Notes: a model not told the origin generated them from the sequence alone. DNA of 64,000 bases from Selaginella moellendorffii (GCF_000143415.4 NW_003314267.1:1650449-1714448), one strand, 5' to 3'. Counted from the stretch's first letter, positions 12,560 through 23,450 are shown. Made by a program: numbers and translations.

Positions 12560-13000
12560 CTAACTTACACTCTTTCTGTGAAGCGGCCGATTCCATGGAG
12601 CAGCCAGGCCTCTCGCAAGAAACCTACGAGAGGCTACGGGAATGCTGCATCTTCAAGCCTGTGTTTGCGTCCCCCCGTGGTTATCGTGTACATCAGTGGC
12701 GTCGGCATGTATTAGCAAGATCATCCGCTGCAAGCAGCAAGAGTGCAGTGAAGGACATCATCGCCGGAAAGAATGGTTTCCATGGCCAGCCTTTGAGTGA
12801 CGTTCTTCAAGGGAAGATTGAGAGAAGTTTCTTCTTTCGTCTCGTTTCACCAAGTTTTTCTTTGAATTCTTTGTTCACCAGCATCGTTCAAGACCCCGGA
12901 GCATAAGATCTTCCCATCCGTGGCGCCAGCGACGAAAGGTAGATCAGCCTCTAGATCACCTTCGCTGATAACAAGCTTATGGGCGGGGATGGTGTAGCAC
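12560..13000 (+). repeat. Duplicated gene fragment, family unknown (copy 1)
   Basis: The segment contains GAAGCGGCCGATTCCATGGA and translates in part as MEQPGLSQETYERLRECC followed by KPVFA. A collinear copy lies at 62925-63280 (MEQPGLSQEKYELLRECC). Both copies continue through 'ttctttgaatgcttcgttcaccag'-like words and end near 'gataacaag'. The two versions differ by indels that break the frame, so at least one is dead. I do not recognise the protein. Confidence 0.55.
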
Positions 13001-13479
13001 TCGCGATCTTCCGCACAGCAAACCGGAGTGGCTGGTGTGGATGACGGACGAGGAGTACCTCGAGCGCCTGAGAAGGGCGGCTTATCCACTTGCTGTGCTC
13101 GTCGTTTAGGATGGTTCTCATTGGTGGCATGTTGTCCGGGTTACTGGATTGGACCGATCATGATTGCGTGTGCGCTATACTGAATCGTGGAAATGATCAG
13201 CTTTGAGAGGATTGAAAGCTTTCAAGCGAAAGCTTTGTGATCAACTTTTGTATGCTAGCAAAAAGTACCCGTGATCATAGCAAAAACCTTTGATACGCCA
13301 ATCTATCGAGATCCCAGCTGCTGAGGAACATTGCCATTGCATCACGACGAGATCCGCCACATTCATGCCCGGACACGCACGGCTCAAGCGCGTAGTGCGA
13401 GGCTAGAGGATTCTTCCAGTTCGAACTATCTTCGTTTCCATCTTCTCGCCCTGTTTTCCCATGAGCGATGCAGCTTGTG

Positions 13480-13690
13480 GATCCATCTCGCTGATGCAAA
13501 GCTACTGCACCAGCAGATCGCCACGCAGCACCGATCCAGCTGTATGGGAGGCTCGGCGATCTCGATTGTATTTCATAATCTTTTTGTCTCTATCAAAGCC
13601 TTGTTGCCCGGCATTGCATCGAAGATCGCTAGCGCCTCGCCAGAGAAGATGTTATTGTCGCGGATGCTATCAAACGCTCAACTTCCAAAC
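13480..13690. pseudogene. Scrambled PPR fragments in opposite orientations
   Basis: At 13493-13570 the plus strand reads AKLLHQQIAT and then, one frame over, the equivalent of MYGRLGDLD. These are pieces of the PLS-type PPR fragment seen at 45300-45770. From about 13598 to 13680 the minus strand reads FDSIRDNNIFS joined to LAIFDAMPGN, the next part of the same protein. The two halves therefore face each other, with several repeats missing between them. PPR proteins bind organellar RNA; this copy cannot be functional. Confidence 0.6.
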
Positions 13691-13794
13691 GACGTTCGAT
13701 TAACTGGTTCCAAGTATGCCTCCTCCACGCACCGCAAACGACGTTTTCACTCGCTCGCCTTGTACTTGATCATAGATTTCACGAGCTTCGTGTT

Positions 13795-14030
13795 TGTAGA
13801 TGGCCATCCTCTTCAGAGATGAGCACTTTGCCAATCCGAAGCAGCTGCTCGGGGCATTGCGTGACTGCTGCAGGGGCCTTCTTCGGCCCGGAGCGCAACT
13901 GGTGGACCGAACGCATGCTCTGGGGGTGACCTGTGGTGCGCGTGTTTCTTCATGCGTTACCTCTGCAAGAGCCCGGAGATCGCAAGCGAAATCGCTCTCA
14001 ACTCCAGGCGCTTGAAGAGGCATGCTTTTG
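13795..14030 (+). repeat. Duplicated gene fragment, family unknown (third copy of the 45 kb / 63.6 kb piece)
   Basis: The words 'gcactttgccaatccg', 'gctcggggca(t/c)tg', 'cggcc(c/t)ggagcgcaac', 'ggaccgaacgcatgctctgg' and 'gagttacctc/gcgttacctc' are shared with 63630-63790, and in reverse with 45100-45300. Reading frames differ between copies. The source protein is not recognised. Confidence 0.6.
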
Positions 14031-14100
14031 TGGAGAAGGAGAAGTGGCTCGAGTCGTGTGGGACGCGATGGTGTAGCACTCCGATCGTCCTCAAAGAAAA

Positions 14101-14243
14101 CCGGTTTATTCCTCGGTGGGTGGAATAATCAGCGAAATATAAAAACGAAAGAGCTATCATGCCCGAGGTATATTCTGGCTACCGATAGCTCTTTCGTTTT
14201 TATATTTCGTTTTCGTTTTCTGCACCCACCGAGGAATAAACCG
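14101..14243. repeat. Foldback inverted repeat with about 55-bp arms
   Basis: The left arm (14101-14157) begins CCGGTTTATTCCTCGGTGGG and ends in ACGAAAGAGCTATC. The right arm (14184-14243) is its reverse complement, with a small extra loop. A spacer of about 26 bp separates them. The DNA or RNA could fold into a near-perfect hairpin. A further partial copy of the arm follows at about 14244-14275. Confidence 0.85.
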
Positions 14244-14344
14244 CTTCGAAACGAAAGAGCATTCATGCGCGAGGAACTACCGCCAATGTTTTGTTTTTTC
14301 TTTACCCTTTTTTTTTGGTATCGTCACTAAACACACCGTAAAGG

Positions 14345-14556
14345 GATGGCCGATTTCAAGCTCCTTGAAGCACAAAGGAAGAATTCTTCTTGTCGGTATG
14401 AAGCTGAGCTCCGAGTGCCGCGCTTGACATGGAGAGAAAGCGTTCGCCATCGAATTTCTGTTGCTTGTGGACTAAGTTTAAGAAAAGTTGACGCGAGTAG
14501 AACTGGGAATGTTCTAAATCTCGTAGTTGTAACACCAAACATATAAGAAAAGCTGA
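14345..14556 (+). pseudogene. Truncated copy of the 5' coding region of the neighbouring USP-RLCK gene plus a dispersed repeat
   Basis: At 14387-14440 the words AATTCTTCT, GGTATGAAGCTGAGCTCCGA and GCTTGACATGGA match the first exon of the kinase gene at 15310-15380 almost base for base. Intervening sequence has been lost. The rest (14474-14556) is the repeat also found at 428-500. This is a short duplication lying about 900 bp upstream of its source. Confidence 0.7.
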
Positions 14557-14589
14557 CTGTGACTAGTTGATATCCATGCACTTTGAATT

Positions 14590-14880
14590 ATATGTTTTCT
14601 AAAGAGGGCTGGACTAAGTCAAGTCAATCTTATTTTATTGATTAGAAAATGTAGCATCCAAAGACAAGACTACCCAAGGTTAGATCCAACGAATCTTTGT
14701 CCTTTTTACCCAACTTCTCTTTGCCTTGGAAGAATGGAAAAGCAAACCTTTGCAACCAACCAGACCTGCCGAGGGAATCGAACCGGTGACCCGTCAATTC
14801 CTCGCTCCAGGCATTATTCTAGTTTTCCATTAATGAGCTATAAGCAGCGTTACATTAAAATTAATCACGGTTACTAAGAG
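14590..14880 (-). repeat. Possible tRNA-derived SINE
   Basis: On the minus strand, TAGCTCATTAATGG resembles a pol III A box. About 41 bases later GGTTCGATTCC is a perfect B-box match. Downstream the sequence runs into an unrelated body and an AT-rich end near 14590-14640. It does not fold as a normal tRNA, because the acceptor ends do not pair. A tRNA-derived SINE is therefore more likely than a tRNA gene. Only one copy was seen here. Confidence 0.35.
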
Positions 14881-15288
14881 AAGCGCCAAGAAAGGAGCTG
14901 CGCGAGCGCGCTCAGTTAGAAACTTAGATTGGAATCGTTTCTGGGCACGGTTGTTGGATCGGTTTAAAATCGCCTATCGCTCTCTTGAATCGCTCGCTCG
15001 CTCCACAGATTTCGAGTTGAGAGCTATAGCTGCAAGAAAGCGACCCAGCAACGAGCGAGCGTCCGTTTTTTTTCCCTTTTTTCCTCCTCGGCCGCTCGTT
15101 TTTGGGGCCAGATTTGATCGTCCTTGTGAGCGCTTTCCCGTGATCCCATCGGTGAGGTGATGAATTCGCTACGATCGGTGGAAGAAAAGAGAGAACAGTA
15201 AAGAAGGGAGAATTTGCGAGGAGCGACTTGCAATGTGGCCGATTTCTTCCAGAGGAAGGAGAAGAAGAACAAGGTGGTGGTAAGGAAA

Positions 15289-18200
15289 ATGGAGAAGATT
15301 TCTTCTTCTTCACCCGCAAAGCGAATTCTTCTCGTTGGTATGAAGCTGAGCTCCGAGTGCCGTGAGCGCTTGACATGGATAGTCGCAAGGCTCACGATCC
15401 CGGGAGATCACGTCATTGCTGTTCATGTCCTCCAATCTTCCTCCTCTACCGGTAAGCAAAATTCCATTTTTCTTCGATCTTTCAATCTCAAACTTCTTCG
15501 TGGCCCATCTGAAAGAGAGCTCACGTTAGATAGATCTCCTGGCTTTCTGCAAAGACAGAGCTTTCCTTCACATACCTTTTTCATACGAAAAACCCTGTAA
15601 AACTTTGTAACGTTTTGGCAGCACTGTCTTCGGAGCTGGATCCGGCCACCAGAAAGGAACTGGACGAGACCTTTCAAGGTGTTTTAGGAGTGTACCAGGG
15701 CCTCTGTACGCTCAAGCAGGTAATCACTCGTCAGCAACAAAAAAAAATCAGAGAAACAAAAGCTGCTGCTAGCTCTAGAAAATGCGATCATACATACGTA
15801 CCTCACACCAAAATTTTAATGGTTCTTCTTTCCTCACTCTTGTCTTTGCTGCTTTTGCTTTGTGTGTCGCAGATCAAGTTGGACATTAAAGTGGTTGTTG
15901 GAGCCAGTGTTAAAGAGTGCCTGGTGGATGCTGCCAAGTTGGAGGACGCTACGAAATTGATCCTCGGTACCAGCAGATTTGTGCCGACTGGGTAAGCGAC
16001 CACTCCCATTTAACACGCGTTGACGGGAAGTTTCCATCCATCTAGAGAGTTTAGCTTCGTTACAACTTCAAAGCTTGAATCGCTTACTTACGAGTGGTTT
16101 TCTTCTTTGCTTCTTCTGCTGTTTTGGTTTTGTCGTGTGCGGTTTAGTTTGTCCACATCCCTCGCAAAATACTGTTTGAAGAGGCTCCCAAGCAGCTGCT
16201 CAGTCACGATAATTGACCGAGGAAAAGTGATATTCGAGAGGCCTGGATATCGCAGCAGCAGCAGCAGCAGCAACAACACTGGTAAGTTGCAATTCTAAAG
16301 AGAGAGAGAGAGAGAGAGAAGATAGTGGTTTTACCGCGGTTCTTCATTCCAGGGAAAGAAGTAAGCTCCTGCGCACAAACATGCACGCCTAGTGTTCTTC
16401 AAAGAGGAATCATGAAGCGCCTGAGCTGCAGCAGCAGTCGCCACCAAGCTTCGGAATTCGATACCAGTGGCACTGATAATGACTCGCCTGGCGGGAGCAA
16501 CGACAACAATCCAGGCTCCTCAAACTCTGGTCGCAGCAGCGTTGTGTTGGAGGCCAACTTGTCCGACTCCGACAGATCCTACCCAGCTTCTCCTGTCAGT
16601 GTTCTTCACCCCAACACGGACGAGTTCAAGCCCCCGGAATCGAAAGAAAGCCAAGATCACCTGCAAGGGAGTTCGATGACCTGTGAAGATGGGAAAGCCT
16701 TGCAGGGATGGCCACTTCGCGCGTTTCCTCTGGACAAAGTTGTTTCTTCGCCGTCGAGAGAGCCCGAGGAGAGGGAGCTGTCCGTAGTTAACTGGGCCTT
16801 ACAGCTTCCAAACAGGTCCCAGAGGCGACGCGAGGCGCTCGAGTGTTCCTCCGCCAGGGACAGTGTTTCGTCGTCCAGCAGTGAGTTTGGATGCGAACAG
16901 AAACTCTTGTCCAAGTGCAGGAGTGCTCCTCCACCGCGGGAAAGATCTCTTCTTCTCGAGTGTCTTCGGCAGGAAGTCGAGGCTCCTCTTGAGCAGGAAG
17001 AGGCGAGCAAGCTCAACGACGAGAAACCAGCAGAGACGGCTTCATCATTGTCATTGAGCCAGCGGCTGCAACTTCTCTACACGAAGAACACCTCTGCGGC
17101 AGTAAAATTCGATGCGGAGGAGCTGCTGAAAGCCACCAGCAATTTATCATCAAGTAAGCTATCCATGCTCAAACAACAGTCTCTTACCGGTCTTTTGCTT
17201 CTCTTGTCTAGAAAACTTGGTCGGAAGAGGTGGCTGTAGCCAAGTTTTTAAAGGAACTCTGGCAAATGGTCAAGCAATTGCTGTCAAATCCTTGAACGAA
17301 GTCACGGCTGACTCAGAAGGCGAGCTGGTTACAGAGGTTGAGATATTGAGCAGCTTGAGACATAGGAACGTTATTTCCTTACTTGGTTACTCCGCCAACT
17401 CCAAAAAACGTATGCTGGTGTACAACTTTGCCGCAAATGGGAACTTGGAACAGTGCTTGCACGGTACGTGTTCCTCTTGAGTCTCGCTCGCTAATCGTCA
17501 AGTCTCCCTTTGGTCTGGATCAGGAGAAAACTCGAAAACGTCTTTTCTGGACTGGCCTTCGCGGAGAAAGATTGCAATTGGTGCTGCAGAAGGACTCGAG
17601 TATCTCCACGACGGATGCCCGAGGCCTGTCATTCACAGGGACGTGAAGTCGTCAAACATTCTTCTGTCGTCGACCAACGAAGCTCTGGTAATAACTAACT
17701 TGCCTGAAGAGAAAAAAAACTAACGTGTTCGCAGATCTCGGACTTTGGACTTGCAAAATGGGCACCGACAACAACTCCTCACATAACCTGTACAGACGTC
17801 GTAGGAACTTTCGGGTATGAAACGCTGAAAACTCACCTCATTTATTCCTCTACCTCGTTGAAAATCCTCACTTCCGTTTACAGATATCTAGCGCCCGAGT
17901 ACTTCATGTTTGGAAAGCTCAACGAGAAGACGGACGTGTACTCGTTCGGCGTTGTTCTTCTGGAGCTCATCACTGGAAAGCACCCGATCAACGCGTCAAA
18001 TCAAAAGGGTCAAGAAAACTTGATAAAATGGGTAATGCCACCTCAACTTACCTGTCGAAATCACGTATTCGAATAAGTTTGGCGTCTTGTCTCTTTCAGG
18101 GACGACCTCTTCTCGAGAGTGGAAATCTGGAGAAGCTGGTAGATCCGAGACTTCAAGATGACTACGATGTCCAGCATATGAAACTTATGGTCCTGGCAGC

Positions 18201-18585
18201 AGCCTTGTGTCTTCGACAGTCACCTCAACACAGACCGCGAATGCGCAGAGTAAGTTTCGCCAACAACGATATTTTCCGGTGTCTTAACAGGTGTGTGTGT
18301 GTCGTCTTAAAGATATCGAGGTTGCTGAGCGGTGACGAAGAAAACAGCCTCCTGTGGGCCAACCGCGAGTTAAAGCTTTGCAAAGGCGAAGAGCAGCACT
18401 GCATAGATGAGGATTACGCACGGCCTTCCACATCCGACTGTGAGGTAAGGACTCACCTTGCGCTGGCCATGCTCGGAGTCGAGGACGATGTCGCATCCGA
18501 GTGCGATCAAAGCAGTAGCAGCATGGATTTCGTGAGTTCCAGGAAGAGCCTCGAAGATTACTTTGGTGGTCGATGTAGCCAGTAG
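15289..18585 (+). CDS. Receptor-like cytoplasmic kinase, class VI, with N-terminal USP domain
   Basis: I assembled eleven exons: 15289-15451, 15622-15719, 15873-15991, 16148-16281, 16353-17153, 17212-17463, 17524-17687, 17735-17814, 17884-18031, 18100-18249 and 18313-18585. They give 793 residues with every junction in frame. Residues about 8-150 form a universal-stress-protein fold ([29 protein letters not shown]). A serine-rich linker follows, including a CAG-repeat-coded Ser run at 16253-16272. The kinase has the loop [32 protein letters not shown] and APE. No signal or membrane segment is visible, so it is cytosolic. Plant RLCK VI members often bind ROP GTPases. The start is the first in-frame ATG. 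Class VI-A assignment follows from the USP-kinase order. Confidence 0.88.
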
Positions 18586-18841
18586 CTTAGCTGCGATTTT
18601 TTTTCGTGAGGAAACCAGAGAAGAGTGAGCTGGAGTGACGCTTGAGTAGAGAATAGAATAGTCTACCGCTTGGTCGTGGTCGCACGCCTTACAAACACGA
18701 TGTCCGCGGCTATGCTTTGGCAGCTCCGTCATCTCCCCGACGCTCTAGTTCTCGGACAAACTCCTGACAGCAATTTCAATGCTGGAATGTTGGATAAGAG
18801 ATGGCTCTCCGTGAACAGTACCTGAGATTTTGGGGAATGAG

Positions 18842-19972
18842 ATGTCGCTGATCACAATTTTCAGGTGGCTCAAGAAGCTGCTTCACTACGATAACAAGGA
18901 AGAAGAACAACGCCCCCGCGAGGAAGATGAAGATTGCATTTCCATCTTGGCAGACGCAGCATCACAGCATTTTTCGTTTCCAAGGAAGTTCAGTTACGAC
19001 GAGATCCAAGCTGCAACGAGTAAGTTTGTCAGAAAGCACAATCCAGGAAATGGTAAAGTTGCTTACTTCGAAGGCAGACTCCGCAGCTCTGGAAAGAGAG
19101 TAGTTGTGAAGAAGGTCGAGGCAAGTCGAAGGTTGAGCAAGGAGGACTTCATGGAAGAAGTGACGAAAATGTCCAGGATCCAGCACCGCAATTTGGTGGA
19201 GCTTCAAGGTTTCTGCCTCCTCCGGTCCAGCTTCTTCCTCGTCTACTCCGACTACATGTACAGCAGGACGCCCCTGGATAAGCTTCTCTTCGGCAACAGT
19301 GACGATGCCCTCCGTTGGACCTCCAGGTTGCAAATTGTTGTTGATGTTGCAAAAGGACTCGCTTGCCTTCACTCAAACAACGTCCTCCACCTGGACTTGA
19401 AGTCCGAGAACGTCCACCTAGACAGCAACTTTCGAGCAAAGATCTCCGACTTTGGATTCTCCAGCCTTGCCGCAGAAAAGACGACGATGACTGTACGAGG
19501 CACCCCCGGCTACATGGCACCTGAGTGGCTCCAGATGCGAGTGAGCGAGAAGACGGATGTGTACAGCTTTGGAATCCTCGTGCTCGAAGTCGTGAGTGGA
19601 AAGAAGACGATCCACTACGAAAAACAGATGCTCAGACACCTGGGAACCTGGGCCTTTCAAGTTGCTCACAGAGGCCGCCTCCTCGAGATGGTGGACACCA
19701 AAATACTCCCGGAGGTCTCGTCCCACAGCCGGCAGATGAAAAACCTCCTCAAAATCGGGCTTTGGTGCATTCAAGCCGACGCGAGGATCCGGCCCTCCAT
19801 GTCGAGTGCCGTCAAGATGCTGGAAGAAGGACGCAGCATCATCGATCCGCCTCTGCCTCCTCTACCACGGGAAGATGCATCCATAGACATGGACTTCTCG
19901 CTGAGCGTGGTTATGGAGATGATGCAGCACCGTCAAGACTACGGGAAAAAGAGCAGCTTCTTCAGAAAGTAG
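18842..19972 (+). CDS. Receptor-less Pelle-type protein kinase, SD-like, with atypical ATP loop
   Basis: A single 376-codon frame starts at ATG 18842. There is no signal peptide or membrane span, only a short basic and acidic N-terminus. The kinase domain begins at FSYDEIQAATSKF. The glycine loop is degenerate (PGNGKVAYFEG in place of GxGxxG). The beta-3 lysine is in VVVKKVE. The catalytic loop is HLDLKSENVHLD, with Leu in place of Arg before the Asp (a non-RD kinase). DFG, GTPGYMAPEW and the late Arg (ADARIRPSM) are present. The sequence resembles the kinase domains of SD-type S-lectin receptor kinases that have lost the receptor part. It is probably cytosolic; the degenerate loop leaves catalytic activity open. 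It lies 256 bp downstream of the RLCK VI gene on the same strand. Confidence 0.85.
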   Translation: MSLITIFRWLKKLLHYDNKEEEQRPREEDEDCISILADAASQHFSFPRKFSYDEIQAATSKFVRKHNPGNGKVAYFEGRLRSSGKRVVVKKVEASRRLSKEDFMEEVTKMSRIQHRNLVELQGFCLLRSSFFLVYSDYMYSRTPLDKLLFGNSDDALRWTSRLQIVVDVAKGLACLHSNNVLHLDLKSENVHLDSNFRAKISDFGFSSLAAEKTTMTVRGTPGYMAPEWLQMRVSEKTDVYSFGILVLEVVSGKKTIHYEKQMLRHLGTWAFQVAHRGRLLEMVDTKILPEVSSHSRQMKNLLKIGLWCIQADARIRPSMSSAVKMLEEGRSIIDPPLPPLPREDASIDMDFSLSVVMEMMQHRQDYGKKSSFFRK

Positions 19973-21179
19973 AGAATGGGGTGGCAAACCTACGTACAAG
20001 TGCGTATATCGGTCACTTGTACAGGCATCAACCTCAGGCTCAGCTGCAAGAGCTCAAGTTCTAAGTCATAAGCATGTATACAAAAACGAAGTTGTAGTAA
20101 GGCTTACCAGTGAGCGTGAGAGGAGAGCTTTCTGTATAGCAGCATAAGAGACTCAAGCTTGTCTTTTGCTTTCTAGCTCCAATTCGTAACCCAGCCTTGA
20201 TCATTCCCTCTCGCCTCGCATGCTGTCGAGCAATTCACGCGACCAAAAGAATCAGCGAGCTCCATCTCTGCGAGAAAGCGTACGCAAAACTACTAGCCAC
20301 GTACCATTTTCTTTCTTAGAATCCGCGTTACACCGAACTTCCCAGATTCGAATGCTAGAATTTTCATGCGCGCATTCCAAAATCCCAGCATCCACACGCC
20401 CACATTTCAAGCAGAGGCTCCCGCTGAGCGCAGCGATCCCTCCCGCGCCTCTTCCCTGTGCCTATCGAGAGAGCGCCATCGCTAAACCCTAAAACCCTCT
20501 AAACCTCGAGCAATATAAAAAAAAACCCTTTAATGGATATGGTCTAAGAATTTCCAGAAAGATCTTTTCGTTTCTCCTACGGCATAGTACCACACTCGAT
20601 GATTTCACGTGAAACGAATATACTCGCTTTTCTTTGCTTCTTTGTTTTGCGTATCCCCGTTCTTCGTCGCGGATGTTCTAAACCACAAAAAAAAGCAGGA
20701 AAACCACGAGAGAATCAAGTCAATAACATTGACGTGTTAGATCCAAATCCAAGCAAGCTCTTCCAAGAAATGTACCTCCCAAGTCGCTGCCATGAAAGCC
20801 AGTCCCCCGTACCGCAAAAAAACTCTAAACAAATCCCTCCACCAAAAAGCTGTCTAGGCCGCTGTGGATGAGCTCGAAACCATCCATCCTGAGAGAGAGA
20901 GAGAGAGAGAGAACGTAATGCTTTCCTCCGCAGCCTCCCGGGACCGAGTGCTCTACAGCCTCAGCAAAATTGACAAGTATGCCGCGCTCGCAAAATCCCA
21001 GAAAGCTAGAGCTCCATCCTCCAAAACCTTGTTTCACACCAGCCCCTGGAGCTAACTGGTCGTCTTTGCTCTGATCATCGTCCCCTTTTCCTCTGTTCTA
21101 TCCTCTCCATACTTTTCTCCACCATGATTGTTAATCCCCTTCGCGGCTATGCCTTGATAAGCCGCAGCTACGAGTGTCT
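19973..21179. other. Intergenic; telobox and GA tract
   Basis: No gene is supported. At about 20480-20505 there are CTAAACCCTAAAACCC telobox-like words, frequent in plant 5' regions, followed by AT-rich sequence. A GA dinucleotide tract lies at about 20892-20911. Short frames (for example 20864-21055) lack recognisable motifs. The stretch before 21180 is presumably the promoter and leader of the lectin kinase. Confidence 0.5.
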
Positions 21180-23243
21180 ATGGCTTCTTCTTCTTCGTTT
21201 GCTTCCTCTTCTTCGTCTTCTCTGCTAGAACTCGTAGCAACTATCCTGCTTGGTTTCCTCTTCACCTCTTCCATCGGCAACCACATCTCTCCCGGCCTGG
21301 AAACGCTCGTTAGCTTCACCTTCGATCCTCCCTTCACCAACAATCGTTACCTCAACGTGGAAGGAAACGCGTCCAAGACGACCGAGGACGTCGAGCTCAC
21401 CACGAACTCGGTGGATGTTGTCATCGGCAACAGCGCTGGCAGGGCCTACTACGTCGATCCCATCCAGTTTCTCGACCCCGACGACAGCTCCACCTGCGTC
21501 TCCTTCAGCTCCATCTTCACTTTCAAGCTCGTCCAGTTCAACAACTCGTCCTATCGTCCCGGCGATGGAATGGCCTTCATGATCGTCTCGGATCCACAGC
21601 TGCCGCTTAACAGCGCCGGAGCTTATCTCGGTCTCACAAACGCCTCCCTGGATGGAGACTCCAGGAACCATTTCCTGGCCGTGGAGTTCGACACCTTTCA
21701 GGACAGCAGCGCTGGAGATCCCGCACGCGACCATATTGGAGTGAACATAAATGGCATCCGGTCAGTCGATGTCTTCAAACTGGAAGGTGAACTCACAAAC
21801 CTTCTTCGTAGCAATTCCACGCTCACTGCTTGGGTTGAGTATGAAAGCTCGCAGCAGCTGCTTGAAATCAGAGTCAGCACTCTGTCTCAGAGACCACGTC
21901 TTCCCCTCCTGAAATACCAGGTAGAACTCGCAGGAATTGTCCAAGAAAAAATGTACGTCGGCTTCTCTGCAGCCACAAGCCTCAATTACGAGCTTCACAA
22001 GATCCTGACATGGAAATTCTCGACTTACATAAACAGCAGCGCAACCAACGGCAGCACGGATCCAAATTCTGCTTATCTGCCGGAGAACAAATCGACAGGA
22101 TGCAACAAGTGGATCTGCAAGAAAATGGCCATCATCCTTTTACCATCCATAGGTCTGCTTTTCCTCGCTACGGTAGTGCTGCTCTTTTGTTTCTGGATAT
22201 CAAACGGTAAGCCGAGTAAGAACTTCACAAGCTTGCCGTCAACAGTACAGTACTTCACCTTGAAGCAGCTGAGTGCAGCTACAAGAAGCTTCAGCAGGAA
22301 AGAAATGATCGGAAGCGGTGGCTTCGGCAAAGTCTACAAAGGTATTCTTCCGAAAGATGGCACTCTCGTTGCGGTGAAACTGCTCTCGGAGGCTTCGCTG
22401 CAGAGCGAGAGGCAATTCCTAGCAGAATTATCTGTGATCGGAAGGCTGCAACACAGAAACCTGGTGAGCCTCAAAGGGTGGTGTCATGACAAGGGGAAGC
22501 TCTTACTTGTTTACGAGTTCATGCCGAATGGAAGCCTCGACAAGCACCTGTTTTCAGCCGACATAACTCTTCTTTGGCAGCAGCGTTTCCACATTCTCAA
22601 AGGCGTTGGTGAAGCTCTCACTTTCCTACACGATGGATGGGAGCAACGAGTGATTCACAGGGACGTCAAAGCCGCAAACGTGCTCTTGGACAGCAAGTTC
22701 ACGGCAAGGCTGGGGGACTTCGGTCTGGCTCGGCTCATGGAACACAGCAGAGGTCCGCAAACAATGACAAAGGCTGGAACGACAGGCTACATAGCTCCGG
22801 AGCTGGCTTACACCGGGAGAGCCACCGAGAAGTCAGATGTGTACAGTTTCGGAATTCTTGCATTGGAAGTGGTGTCTGGGCGACGAGCACTCGACTTAGA
22901 CTTTGAGTTCGACAAAGAAGGAGTCTTGCTGCTTGACTGGATATGGCAAATGCACGAGAGGGGGAGACTGATGGAGGTGGTGGACGCGAAGCTACAGGAT
23001 GACTTCGACGTAGAACAGGTGACCGTGGTGCTTTACATGGCTTTGCAGTGCTGCCATCCGGATGCAAACGACAGACCGACCATGCGCAAGTGTTGCCAAA
23101 TGCTTACCGGCGATGCTGCCCCTCTAACTCCTCACGCCTCAAGGCCTATGACTCTGTATTACTATCCGGACACGCCAGTAATCCCTTCCAGCTGCTCAAC
23201 CTCAGAGTACCCGTTCAGCTCCTCACAACAGCAACCCCTGTAA
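21180..23243 (+). CDS. L-type lectin receptor kinase 1
   Basis: An intronless gene of 687 residues. The N-terminus is Ser-rich and then hydrophobic (LLELVATILLGFLF), a likely signal peptide. Residues about 38-285 form a legume-lectin domain with the beta-strand LAVEFDTFQD and DHIGVNING, and many Asn-X-Ser/Thr sites. A membrane span lies at about 315-338 (ILLPSIGLLFLATVVLLFCF). The kinase follows with GSGGFGKVYKG (about 377), [17 protein letters not shown] (about 490), DFGLAR and APE, all intact. Such receptors sit in the plasma membrane and sense wall or extracellular ligands such as eATP; the ligand is unknown here. Start: ATG 21180, the first in-frame ATG. Confidence 0.95.
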   Translation: MASSSSFASSSSSSLLELVATILLGFLFTSSIGNHISPGLETLVSFTFDPPFTNNRYLNVEGNASKTTEDVELTTNSVDVVIGNSAGRAYYVDPIQFLDPDDSSTCVSFSSIFTFKLVQFNNSSYRPGDGMAFMIVSDPQLPLNSAGAYLGLTNASLDGDSRNHFLAVEFDTFQDSSAGDPARDHIGVNINGIRSVDVFKLEGELTNLLRSNSTLTAWVEYESSQQLLEIRVSTLSQRPRLPLLKYQVELAGIVQEKMYVGFSAATSLNYELHKILTWKFSTYINSSATNGSTDPNSAYLPENKSTGCNKWICKKMAIILLPSIGLLFLATVVLLFCFWISNGKPSKNFTSLPSTVQYFTLKQLSAATRSFSRKEMIGSGGFGKVYKGILPKDGTLVAVKLLSEASLQSERQFLAELSVIGRLQHRNLVSLKGWCHDKGKLLLVYEFMPNGSLDKHLFSADITLLWQQRFHILKGVGEALTFLHDGWEQRVIHRDVKAANVLLDSKFTARLGDFGLARLMEHSRGPQTMTKAGTTGYIAPELAYTGRATEKSDVYSFGILALEVVSGRRALDLDFEFDKEGVLLLDWIWQMHERGRLMEVVDAKLQDDFDVEQVTVVLYMALQCCHPDANDRPTMRKCCQMLTGDAAPLTPHASRPMTLYYYPDTPVIPSSCSTSEYPFSSSQQQPL

Positions 23244-23393
23244 AAACTCGATCAAGCAAGCTGTCAAAACGAAAGATATCAAAGAAGTTACCTTGTAGAG
23301 AGAGCCAGTGATGATAAGTCCAAAGCTAAGTCACAAATACAAAAGCAGCAATAGAAAAAACATCGACCAATGATTACGTACCAAAAACATCTG

Positions 23394-23404
23394 ATTTATA
23401 TAGG
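23394..23404 (+). promoter_or_regulatory. TATA box of lectin receptor kinase 2
   Basis: GATTTATATAGGG lies about 50 bp upstream of ATG 23451. It argues that an upstream in-frame ATG at 23370 is in the promoter rather than the coding region. Confidence 0.5.
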
Positions 23405-23450
23405 GTGTTTTAGAGCATTTCTGACCATTGCTCTTTCTCCGAGAAGAGGG

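Noticed and set aside
14740-14840. tRNA gene on the minus strand
   Set aside because: A- and B-box words are present, but the acceptor, D and anticodon arms do not form a proper cloverleaf. A SINE is more likely.
19525-20064. 179-codon frame overlapping the SD-like kinase
   Set aside because: It is an out-of-frame shadow of the kinase coding strand and continues into its 3' flank without motifs.
23370-23450. Upstream in-frame ATG for lectin receptor kinase 2
   Set aside because: It lies before a TATA box and would destroy the signal-peptide layout; ATG 23451 is preferred.
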